DNA of 64,000 nucleotides from Semisulcospira habei. Its lineage: Eukaryota; Mollusca; Gastropoda; Semisulcospiridae. The translations under genes and the position numbers were made by a program. The stretch covers positions 224,881,748 to 224,945,747 of the forward strand of contig BTPG01000001.1 of NCBI GenBank assembly GCA_036245525.1. The letters are read 5' to 3'. The notes beneath the pieces were generated by a model. It made no database searches. It was not told the origin of the DNA and saw nothing but the letters and a program-made list of their open reading frames with translations. Shown one piece after another: positions 54,750 through 64,000 of this stretch (the first letter of the stretch is position 1; each line of letters begins with the position of its first letter).

Positions 54750-57131
54750 ACTCCTCCTCAAGCATTGATCAGCCTGCCGGGGGCCTGCTTTCTGAATCCT
54801 CTGCCATGCCAATGACCAACCAGCCTGATGTGAGCCTGCTTTCTGACTCCTCTTCAGATTTCTCCTCTCAGATCACCAGCAACAAAAATATCGATTTTGG
54901 TGAAGTCAATTTCAAGAAACACACGCGAGTCGTTTCACTGTCAAACAGTGACAAGGAGCATCTTCTAAGGCAACACTGGAGACCATCACCTGGTTTTCAG
55001 TTTCCAACAACAGTGATAAACAACAAGAACCGAAAATTTCAGCATGAGTGGTTGCAAAAGTACTCCTGGCTTGTGTATTCTCCTTTCGAGGATGGGGCTT
55101 ACTGCAAGTATTGCCTATTATTTGCAAAGTCTACTGAAAACCTGGGCAAGTTTGTGAAGACGCCATGCAAGAACTGGAATAAAGCCTGTGGTCAGATCAA
55201 AAAGCACTCGTTATCACAACACCACAAAGATGCAATGGCAAATGGAGAGCAGTTTTTGACAATCATGGATAAACCAGAGCAGAGCATCGCCAGTGAAATC
55301 AATCAGAAAAATGCAGAAAACATCGCTGCAAATCGACAAGTTCTGACAAGCCTCTTCAGGATTGTTGAAGTGTGTGGAAGACAGGAGTTAGCTCTGAGGG
55401 GCAACTGTGATGATGGCATTCTTCAGAGTGAGAACAGAAGCAATTTCAATGCCCTTTTGAATCTGTGCATCAATGCAGGAGATGAAACTCTCCGGAAACT
55501 TCTAGATACATGCGATAAGAAGGCCATATACATTTCAAAAAGTACACAAAACAGACTGATAGAGGTTCTTGGTGATCAGATCCGCAACAAGATTCTTGCA
55601 GAAATTATTGCAGCAAAACAGTTTACCGTGCTTGCTGACGAAGTCACAGACAGCTCAAACTGGGAACAACTTTCAATTATATTGAGATTCGTCGATGGAA
55701 GTCTGAAAGTTCGTGAAGAGTTCCTGGCCTTTGTCCAGTGCAGAGATACCACAGGTGAAACACTTTACAACAAGATTGTTGAGTGTCTGGCCTTGTGGGG
55801 GCTTGATTTCAACAATGTTAGAGGACAAGGTTATGACGGGGCCGCAAACATGGCAGGAAAGTTTAAAGGAGTGCAGGCACGTTTTCAAGCAAGGAACAAC
55901 AAAGCACTGTACTTTCACTGTGCTTCCCATAGCTTGAGTCTGCATTGTAAAAGCATGCGGCTTGCCTGCAGTGAAGAACATGATGGGAGCACTGAGGGAA
56001 CTGTCACTGTTTTTCTCAAACTCTCCAAAGAGACAAAGAAAACTTGAAGATACCATCGAAGCATCTCAGCCTGACACGACAAAGACAAAGCTTGTTGATC
56101 TGTGCAGAACAAGATGGGTAGAAAAACATGAAGCACTGGAGGTTTACACATCTCTCTTCCTGGTTGTTCACGACTGTTTGGGACAAATGTGTGAAGACAG
56201 TGACATTTGGGACAGTGAGACATTGCCCAAGGCAACTGGCTTTCTCCACACCTTGAGCAGCAGTGTTTTCCTCGTTGCATTCGTTGTCGTCCGCAATTGT
56301 TTGCGTTACTTAAAACCCTTGACAGTGAAGCTCCAGAAAAGAACAAAAGATGTTGTCGATGCCTACAGGGAAATCAAAGAGGTCAGTAACTGCATGTCTT
56401 CTATTAGAAGAGATGTCGACACAGCGTTCGTTGCCTGGTTTGGTGAAGTCAGCAAAATGGCAAATGCTTTGACAACTGATGTTGTTGTTCCTCGTCAAGC
56501 ATCCCGCCAGACTCTCCGTGACAACCAACCTGCGGCCACTCCAGAAGAATATTTCAAGATTAGCATTGCCATTCCTTTCTTGGAACACCTGTCAACCGAA
56601 TTGGACTCGAGGTTCAAAAATGCTGACCTAGCAGTTGATGGTCTCTGTCTGGTGCCAAGCACTTTAATAGACAACCAGGATGGTTTCATGCAGGTTCCAG
56701 AAGGGGTGAAGACACTGGCAATGTTGTGGGAGTCTGACCTACCAGACAACGCTACCCTTGATGCAGAATACCAACGGTGGGTTTGCAAATGGCGAAGTGC
56801 TGCTGAGAATGCGACAGCTATCATCCCATCCACGGCATCAGAAGCACTGAAACACTGTGAAAGGGATTTTTATCCCAACCTGTTCATCATGCTAAAGAAC
56901 CTTTGCACCCTGCCTGTCACTACTGCCGAGTGTGAGCGTTCAAACAGTCAGTTGCGCAACCTGAAAAACTACCTGCGCTCTACAATGGGGCAACAGAGAC
57001 TCAATGCACTTGCTTTACTGAAAGTGCACAGGGATGTTGATATTGACTTCAAAGAGGCAGTGAACTGTTTTGCCAGAAGATACAATTCACAAATGGTACT
57101 AATGCCGAGGAACCTAGTGCAGCAAGACTGA
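54750..57131 (+). pseudogene. hAT-type transposase, exon 3, one frameshift
   Basis: Enters after GTATTTCAG in frame. In order: serine-rich linker; TTF-type zinc finger (about 54940-55140: RQHWRPSPGFQFP, WLVYSPFEDGAYCKYCLLFA); DUF4371/RNase H-like core with first Asp in LADEVTDSSNWEQLS (about 55633) and second Asp in VRGQGYDGAANMAG (about 55832), then HCASHSLSL. After a +1 frameshift near 55945 (TTGTAAAAGC) it continues as LPAVKNMMGALRELS, and the C-terminal hAT dimerisation region TTAECERSNSQLRNLKNYL (about 56925-56980, catalytic Glu). Stop at 57129. Apart from the frameshift there is no stop in about 2.4 kb. The shift lies at an A-run and may be an assembly error. Confidence 0.9.
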
Positions 57132-57241
57132 AAGTGAAAGCAGGACCCTGATGTTCATAAACTACAAGGTAAAGCTTTATACCGTTAACGATCAACGAAA
57201 AGTAGTGAATAATAATAGTATACAAAACATCTCTGTTGATA

Positions 57242-57246
57242 AATAA

Positions 57247-57335
<89 letters not shown>

Positions 57336-57337
57336 GG
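57242..57337 (+). terminator. Likely polyadenylation signal with GT-rich downstream tract
   Basis: AATAAA (57242-57247), about 110 bases after the transposase stop, runs directly into a (GT)n tract of about 40 units. A GT-rich element is what the cleavage machinery uses downstream of AATAAA. Confidence 0.6.
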
Positions 57338-57691
57338 TGTTTTTTTAAGGGAGGGGCAGGTGATAATTTTTGTACCCCAGAGTTTGTCAGTTCGATTGTT
57401 CAAAAAGCTCAAAGTCCCCAGACCATCACAAATGGCTTTTTCAAGGCTCAGATTGCACCAGATTGCACCATTTTGCATCCTTGAAAAAAAAAATTTCCGG
57501 GGGGGCATGCCCCCGGACCCCCCTAGAAGGCTCGGCGCTTCGCGCCTTCGCTTTATACTGAATCTGTAACCCCCCCATCGACTTTTCCCAGGTCCGGCCC
57601 TGATTCAGTACGCCCTATACGTGAAGCAAGTATGGTACCGGTGACCTCATGGAAATGGGGATTAATGTTCCGATATCAACAACAAAAAAAC

Positions 57692-57706
57692 AAAACGAAA
57701 ACAACA

Positions 57707-57756
<50 letters not shown>

Positions 57757-57780
57757 CACACACACACACACACACACACG
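57692..57780. repeat. (ACA)n and (CA)n microsatellites
   Basis: ACAACA tract to 57757, then CA repeats to 57778. Confidence 0.95.
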
Positions 57781-58154
57781 TGACAAAGTACCCTGACACT
57801 GAGCTAGAACTATCATGGTCGATCTACACACTGATTTTTTAGTGTAAGGGTCAGAGCTAAATCGGTTAAAAAATGTGACGCGATTGCCACAGTGAAGCTC
57901 TGAACACCTGATCGGTGGGTGGGTGAGAGGGGGGTCGGGGGCGGGGGGGGGGGGGGGATGGAGTGGGTTGGGAAGACATCGCAGCACACAAACCGCTGAT
58001 ATTTACAGGGAGCGATAAACAATCCGTGGTTGTCGCGGAAAAAGTTCGTTTTTACCCCCTAGTCTGGTACTGACTGACAACCACGCGACGCTGCGAAATG
58101 CTAGTCAATAACGATAATCCCGCCGCGCCACGCTGCATTAAATCAATCTAGCCC

Positions 58155-58215
58155 TTTTGAAATGGGCGGTAGGAATCATCTCGACATACAGCGCTACCGA
58201 CAGCCCGAGGGTTAA
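58155..58215. mobile_element. Foldback MITE family C, half copy C6
   Basis: AGGAATCATCTCGACATACA + GCGCTACCGACAGCCCGAGG + GTTAA: right arm only. Confidence 0.6.
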
Positions 58216-58253
58216 TAATAATATAATAATCACTTTCAGGCATTCATTGATCT

Positions 58254-58411
58254 TTGACCCTTTGACTGCTACTGATGATACGGTTCGGAGGAAAAGACGG
58301 GTAGTTACGTAGTTAGGTAGTGACGTAGTTAGGTAGTGACGTAGTTAGGTAGTGACGTAGTTACACGTCTTATCCGCTGAGTGGTATCGTCAGGAGCAGT
58401 CGAGGGGTTAA
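58254..58411. mobile_element. Foldback MITE family J, copy J3, with internal minisatellite
   Basis: GACCCTTTGACTGCTACTGA + TGATACGG ... GGTATCGTCAGGAGCAGTCG + AGGGGTTAA. Three or more copies of a 16-bp unit GTAGTTAGGTAGTGAC fill the centre (58312-58365). Confidence 0.7.
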
Positions 58412-58507
58412 TCGTGACTGTGTTTTTCACATCTAGCGTCAACTGTCAGAAGAGCCGTTATAGGTCAAGAGTAATGCCTTATTAGCTTGCTGCCTTATCG
58501 TGTCACT

Positions 58508-58599
58508 TTAACTCTATGGGTGTCGGTAGAGGTTTTAGTCATGATGATTCCTGTCGGAATCATCGCGACTAAAACCGGTACCGACTCCCAAAGGGTTAA
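58508..58599. mobile_element. Foldback MITE family C, full copy C7
   Basis: 92 bp from TTAA to TTAA, centre TCCTGTCGGA, about five arm mismatches. Confidence 0.87.
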
Positions 58600-58664
58600 A
58601 TAAGCTTAAGATAAACTATCGCTGCTATACTAACAACAATAATCCGTAAAACGAAATAAACTAT

Positions 58665-58804
58665 GGATAAAATAAAATAAAATAAAATAAAATAAAATAA
58701 AATGAAATGAAATAAAATAAAATAAAATAAAATAAAATAAAATAAAATAAAACAAAACAAACAAAATAAAATAAAAAATGAAATAAAATAAAATAAAATA
58801 AATA
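58665..58804. repeat. (AAAAT)n microsatellite
   Basis: Pentanucleotide tract with occasional AAATG and AAAAC units. Confidence 0.95.
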
Positions 58805-58821
58805 ATGTATACAAATAACTA

Positions 58822-58995
58822 CAGTAAACTTCGGATATAACAAATCGCTTGAGGACCCAATTATTCCTTTTTATACCTGAAGTTTGTTTTTCATAAGCGA
58901 AATAATCTACTTGGGAAATCAGCCATTAGGACCTATAAAAAGTGTTTAATCTCCAACGTTATTATACCCAACTTTGTTATAAGCGAAGTCGATTG
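58822..58995. mobile_element. pogo/Tc1-type MITE
   Basis: TA flanks (58820-58821, 58996-58997). Ends CAGTAAACTTCGGATATAAC and GTTATAAGCGAAGTCGATTG. From family knowledge, CAGT-CGAACTTCGGATATAAC-like ends are widespread in pogo-type MITEs. 174 bp, non-coding. Confidence 0.65.
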
Positions 58996-59025
58996 TATGT
59001 TAAAGAAAAAACAAAAGTGCATGTA

Positions 59026-59239
59026 TTAACCCATTCGCCCCTGACGCACTACAGCAAGAGTTGGGTCAACCATGTTAATTCAAGGGTAGTGCCAGATTAG
59101 CTTGGCGCCTGTCGGCGACAAGCTAATCTGGCGCTGCCGTTGAATTATTATTGTCGATCCGTCTCCTGCAACTGGTGCATATTCATTAGATGACACCTCC
59201 AAAATTTGGGAAATGCGGCCGTCGGGCTGAATGAGTTAA
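59026..59239. mobile_element. Foldback MITE family A, full-length copy A13
   Basis: 214 bp with TTAA at both ends; T-type core with GTCG loop and a few mismatches (GGCGACAAGC). A 24-base sequence, TTAAAGAAAAAACAAAAGTG..., lies before it (59000-59023) and again at its right end (from 59236). Confidence 0.9.
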
Positions 59240-59259
59240 AGTAAAAACAAAAGTGCGTG

Positions 59260-59560
59260 AATCAAATGTTTCTACAAACTCCCAAGAGAAGAGCAGGTGA
59301 TCATTGTGAGACTGAGGACAGGCTACTGCAGACGCAGACACCTCACGTTCCCCCGAGGCACCTCAGACATGACGGTAGAACATCTCCTACAGGACTGTCC
59401 AAATCACCAGAACCTTCGAGCAGAAACCTGTGCCTGCTGACACACCGGTGCGGGAGAAGATCTTTGGCCCACTGGAGGATCTCCGCCGGATATCAGCATA
59501 CATTCGAGCCAGCGGAATCCCTGTTTGAGCGTTCAAGGAAGAAGAAGAAAAATTAAATTA
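59260..59560 (+). mobile_element. C-terminal relic of an RNase H-type LINE
   Basis: YKLPREEQVIIVRLRTGYCR, GTSDMTVEHLLQDCP, LRAETCA, then in another frame TPVREKIFGPLEDLRRISAY + IRASGIPV-stop and an AAG/A-rich tail. This is the segment that follows the RNase H domain in Jockey/R1/I-type elements. One frameshift near 59440. Confidence 0.7.
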
Positions 59561-59825
59561 AAAAACGACAAACCCATTTTAAAGAATTCTAAACTGATAG
59601 AAACGACTGAAACGAAATTATTTGGATAAGATACAATTATAAAAGTAATGAAAAGAAAAAGGAAAACGAGAATAATGGGCGTTCTCGCCTTTACACATGA
59701 TTAATCACGAACTCACACGCTCCCTATTCTCTCTGTAATCCATCAAAACACATGCTTCAATCTCAAAACAAAACACCGGCCCGCAGGACGCGTGCCATTT
59801 CACGCACAGAATTGTTATCTTTTCC

Positions 59826-59897
59826 TTAACCCTTTGTCTGTCGGTAGCGGTTTTTGTCGCGATGATTCCTTCAGTACAGCCGACAGCCAAAGGGTTA
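59826..59897. mobile_element. Foldback MITE family C, copy C8, arm shortened
   Basis: AACCCTTTGTCTGTCGGTAG + CGGTTTTTGTCGCGATGATT, then CAGCCGACAGCCAAAGGGTT; most of the right inner arm is deleted. Confidence 0.75.
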
Positions 59898-60425
59898 CAA
59901 CTCATTTCCAGGGATTGGAACAGAATTAATATGCCGCATGAAAAAAAAAATGGACGGAGATTTTATCAAGTCAGAATGCAAAATGGCGTGACGGAAGTGC
60001 AGGGACAAAAATAATATACCAAAAAAGAATCACACAAAAAAGAAAAAACAAAATGCATAACAAAATTGATGCCAAAACGGAGAAAGGTAAAGTCCAAAAT
60101 AGGAAAGACGAAAGGCACGAACACAGCATGACAAATTAAATCTTGTTCCCAACAGATTGTCTGCATAACAGGCTGTCATGTCCTTGGACGGAATGTAACA
60201 GAAGAAATCTCTTGAATCATTTTTTTCCCATCAGAGATCACTGGCTTTCAGTGAAGAATTCTTTTGAAGCAGAAATACCTCGAGACCAACTATTTTTTTA
60301 ACATTCTTTATACTGAATATAAATTCAAAACGCCCTCCCTGACACTGGACGCATATTTGTTTCTGAATTTTTTGTGTTCATCCAACGGCCAAAAGGCAAA
60401 ACCGTCCAAGGAACATTGGTACACA
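59898..60425. other. Non-coding stretch
   Basis: AT-rich; no gene or repeat recognised. Confidence 0.5.
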
Positions 60426-60491
60426 GCAAGAGGCATAGATCCTCATGAACACCCGCAATCACGGGGGCTCATGATGATCTATGTCTCTTGC
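60426..60491. mobile_element. Foldback MITE family B, copy B22
   Basis: CAGCAAGAGGCATAGATCCT / AGATCTATGTCTCTTGC-type arms; a few mismatches. Confidence 0.82.
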
Positions 60492-60712
60492 ATTTAGATC
60501 GCTTTCACTTTATCTCGACAGTGAATGGGGTTTATTTTCTGTTTTATTTCTCTGTAACGTGCTTGTGTTCACTATGTCTTGGTTTAGGCTGTTAAAAAAA
60601 AAAAAAAAAACGAAAAAAAAAAAAAGAGTTCGTATGAAATTGATTTACCCTTTCCCTGTTTTTGGACGCAGATTTTGGTTCTGTACTATTCGTATTTTGT
60701 GCTTCTGGAGTC

Positions 60713-60779
60713 AGCAAGTGGCATAGATCCTCATGAGCCCCCACACTTGCGGGGGCTCATGAGAATTTATGTCTCTTGT
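60713..60779. mobile_element. Foldback MITE family B, copy B23
   Basis: AGCAAGTGGCATAGATCCTC and TGAGCCCCCACAC centre; right arm GGGGGCTCATGAGAATTTAT. Confidence 0.85.
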
Positions 60780-60953
60780 AGGTGAATGGGTGTCAAAGTC
60801 ACATTTTCTCGGCAACGAAAGGTTTCAAGCTATCTGTTGCAGGGCTGGATTTGAGTGATAAAACTCGCCTATGGAGCGGAGTTGTCATTGTTGTTTTGCG
60901 TCGACTAAGACTTTTTAATCCTTCTTTTCACAATCCACGTACGTAGGCACACG

Positions 60954-61345
<392 letters not shown>

Positions 61346-61626
61346 AGCGGAGATGACAAAATGACGTACCGCTGACGTGCCACTCTTTGGGCTGTTACAG
61401 AAGTGCACGCGTGAATATAGTCCACGCGTCTTCATCAAGGAGAAAGGGTGGCGAACCATCCCTCAGGGTTTCCCTGTTTCAATCAGACAGGAATTGGGCT
61501 GTCGCTAAAAACAGGTGTTTACGTTCACTCGGAGATCAATGCTCACTGCAGTTCTTCAAAGTCAAGTCTGTGCCTTTCTTTATTGCGGAAAACTTTGACA
61601 AGAAGCCTTTGACAACACAGCTCAGC

Positions 61627-61695
61627 GGCAAGGGGAATAGATCCTCATGAGCCCCCGCGTAACGCGGGGGCACACGATGATCTATGCCCCTTAGC
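61627..61695. mobile_element. Foldback MITE family B, copy B24
   Basis: GGCAAGGGGAATAGATCCTC + ATGAGCCCCCGCGT, with the right arm partly decayed (CACACGATGATC). Confidence 0.8.
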
Positions 61696-61804
61696 AAAGA
61701 TACGCGTATTTATTTCAGCGTTCTTCAATAGCGGGGACGTGTATCCTTTAGTCAATACTGCGAAGCGTCGGACAGATCAAGTCATTTGCGAATAGGGCTT
61801 CAGG

Positions 61805-61919
<115 letters not shown>

Positions 61920-62018
61920 AACCTTGGAGTAGATCTACAACACAGCACCAAGTGTGTTTTGATTTCTTGAATACTTTTTGTGAATGTTTGCAATAGTGTG
62001 GGCTTGAAAAAAACTTAC

Positions 62019-62138
62019 AATCCTTCAGTGGCAGTACCTTCGAGTTGTTCGGAGAGCCTTTGGACGGAGAACCTTTGGACGGAGAGCCTTTGTTTTTCAT
62101 TCCACGGCGTTTGTCTTTGTCCAACCGACATCGGAGTA
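62019..62138 (-). CDS. Candidate exon with GSPSK repeats
   Basis: Between CTCACTGCAG and GTAAGT on the minus strand, one open frame: LRCRLDKDKRRGMKN, then KGSPSKGSPSKGSPNN, SKVLPLKD. A 15-bp unit is repeated three times. The basic, low-complexity sequence would suit a cytoplasmic tail. No partner exon was identified, and splice-site matches alone are weak evidence. Confidence 0.3.
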
Positions 62139-62544
62139 CTGCAGTGAGTCTGTTGTTTCCTGAATTAACTTTTGTGTGAGTTCTGAACTTCGTTTGAATT
62201 AACTGTGCATGGCTCAGGTGAGCGTGTACTTCTTATATGCTCTAACTAAAAATGATTTGTCAAACAAACTGAAAATTACGTTTTGGCATTGATAGCATTG
62301 ATTGCGTAAATTTGTGCGTCTCGCGCCTTTTGGATCTAGAACGGCTGACGCGTCACTTGGAACTTGAGCAGCTGACTCGGACAAATTATCTCCCTCTCGC
62401 AAGTGCCTTCCCCTAGAAAGAAATGTATCCCAATCACGCATTGGTATCATAGTCATGCTGTCAAATAACTAATTTCAAGCACTATGATTGCCGTTTCTGC
62501 AGCGCACAAACAACTCCCTGCCAATAAAATGTATATCCATCACC

Positions 62545-64000
62545 ATGTCTGAAACATCCGCTACACCTACTGTAGCTAACCGTAATGTTTTCCAGCTACA
62601 GGATACTCGCGATGAACTACAAAAGGTTCTGCATTGTTCTCTCGAGGAGTTATGAGTATGGCGACGTGTCTTTTTGAGACGCTACTGTAAACCCGCGTCA
62701 CACCAGTCATGTCTACAGATTGAACACCGTGATGACGCTGAAGCCACTGTACAGGTCAACTGCACCGAGCCCCTTCTTGGCCCATCAATACCGCCTGCTC
62801 ACCTGTCCAAGACGATCATCAGACTAATCACAGATGACGATAAACTTATTATATACAGTCTTTACTTCAAGCACGTTGAAAACACCGGAACCCTGCTAGC
62901 CCAAGGTGTTCTCTGCTCCCTGGTTGGAGAGGATGAAATCGATAGTCTTGGACCGCTAGTAGCGTCAATCTTGGATGTGGACTGCCCAACCGCTGCCCTG
63001 GAGAAGGCGTATGCACGTCAGCTGGCCTCCATCCAAATGCCTGCGGTATTTTCAGACTTCGCCCCAGCACCTGGAATTCTGAAAGAAACTTGCTTTGACA
63101 CATCTACCAAAGCCGAGTGGTCTGACATCGACGAGGAGACACTACTGAAATGCTGCCATTCTCCAGTCGCAAAGGGCAAGCATGACATGTCTGAACCGGA
63201 GTGGTCAGACATAGATGAAGAGGAACTCCTCAACTGCTGCTCCACACCAACAAGTTCCAGCATCAAGCGCATTTGCAGCTCCGCGCGCCGCTATCGTCGC
63301 CTACCCACCGTCTTCAACACGCACCACTTGTTTACAAAGATTGCACAGGTAGGAGAGGAAATCAATGAATTGACACATACATTTAAAGCTGCCTCAAAAG
63401 CGCTCGAGGCCAGATTCACTGACCTTGGGAAGGAGGGTGTTGCTGCAGTTAAAGCTGTAGAATCCCGAACTGTCATCCGGGATAACAAAAACAACGCCCT
63501 GCTAGGTCAGCTTGACGCTGCAGTAAAAGCGTTCGAGTCCCGGTGGCTGACCTGGAAAGGGAGAAGGTCGCGCTAGCCAGTCAGCTTGGCGCCACTCTGA
63601 AAGCTCTCGAGTCCCGGGTCGCTGATCTGGAAAAAGAGAACATCACTCTGGTTAGTCAGCTTGTCGCCGCTAATAAGGGCATCACAGCACTGCAAGCACC
63701 TCAACAATCTGTGGCTTCATCGGGCGTCCAGGTCACTGATTTCAAGCCGTTAGGAGCCTGCAGGTCCTCACTGTCCACTGAGAAACCTACAACGTGTGAA
63801 GTGGCTGCCACTGCCACTGTCTCCACAGGTAATAGCTTTTCCGTCCTAGATGACAACAGTGAAGACTCAAACCCTATTGTTCCCAAGAGCGGGAACTGCA
63901 CTGGCCGGATGAAATCGACTATACCGGGAAAAGGTGCAGTCCCCGTCAGCAATGATCGGCCAGCTACGTCCTCTACACATAATGACTTCCTCTCATCATG
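62545..64000 (+). pseudogene. Coiled-coil ORF1-like protein, cut by the window edge
   Basis: ATG at 62545 (MSETSATPTVANRNVFQL), an in-frame TGA at 62652, then an open frame to about 63550, a one-base deletion in CGGTGG (63541-63546), and a continued frame to the edge. Seen in order: N-terminal region (SKTIIRLITDDDKLIIYS); a duplicated acidic motif EWSDIDEE-x-LL-x-CC at 63115 and 63199, 28 codons apart; three 25-residue coiled-coil repeats starting K-A-(V/F/L)-E-S-R at 63451, 63526 and 63600; and NSFSVLDDNSED near 63833. A coiled coil followed by an N-x-F-x-V-L-D/E-D motif is usual in LINE ORF1 proteins, so I favour the start of a LINE. A host coiled-coil gene is the alternative. Confidence 0.5.

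Noticed and set aside
61402..61474. Possible minus-strand exon (ETLRDGSPPFLLDEDAW...)
   Set aside because: Protein-like, but the acceptor has a poor pyrimidine tract and the donor is arbitrary; no partner exon or family found.
62674..63576. TTG at 62674 as the true start of the coiled-coil protein
   Set aside because: The same frame continues upstream through an in-frame TGA to an ATG at 62545; a TTG start is unlikely in an animal gene.

Overview
This window is nuclear DNA of an animal, most likely a marine mollusc and probably a gastropod. The lineage is an inference from the style of the repeats. The genes have GT-AG introns of up to about 6 kb. Microsatellites and poly-G/poly-C tracts are abundant. 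Mobile DNA includes APE-type LINEs, Tc1, a TTF/hAT-type transposon, a tRNA-derived SINE and a Penelope-like fragment. There is no bacterial operon structure, CRISPR array, rRNA gene or convincing functional tRNA gene.

Host genes (few, all on the minus strand). (1) Exons 1-3 of D-2-hydroxyglutarate dehydrogenase (D2HGDH): 11170-10870, 10430-10233 and 3991-3798. The remaining exons must lie left of the window. (2) A complete three-exon ceramide-1-phosphate/glycolipid-transfer gene (CPTP-like, 224 codons plus stop): 22378-22224, 16446-16152 and 15121-14897. (3) A candidate two-exon gene for a 71-residue protein with a signal peptide and one transmembrane segment: 48627-48552 and 46968-46829. (4) A weak exon with GSPSK repeats at 62138-62019. 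Intron phases agree at every junction of (1) to (3).

Mobile DNA. A CR1-like LINE fills the left end and carries a 153-bp Penelope-like insertion with a 13-bp target duplication. Four copies of one APE/RT LINE with a C-terminal CCHC finger lie at 5.2-7.9, 24.0-25.5, 37.0-37.8 and 39.5-42.5 kb, two with clear target duplications. Further CR1-like pieces lie at 25.8-26.7 and 32.1-32.9 kb. A decayed DD34E Tc1 element sits inside a palindromic MITE at 8.0-9.8 kb. A 5.3-kb hAT-type transposon (52.27-57.60 kb) has terminal inverted repeats, a 7-bp flanking repeat, a three-exon transposase and one frameshift. At the right edge, 62.5-64.0 kb holds a coiled-coil, LINE-ORF1-like reading frame.

The most striking feature is about 70 near-perfect hairpins from at least a dozen sequence families, roughly one per kilobase. 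The best-preserved families (A, B, C, G, J) end in TTAA-(C)CC/CTC motifs, and three adjacent pairs share a single TTAA. I read them as foldback, piggyBac-like (TTAA-targeting) MITEs. Within a copy the two arms carry the same subfamily-specific bases, which suggests arm homogenisation or a maintained hairpin. Several lie inside D2HGDH and CPTP introns, one directly beside a splice donor. Stretches without entries are mostly AT-rich or simple-repeat DNA in which I see no gene.
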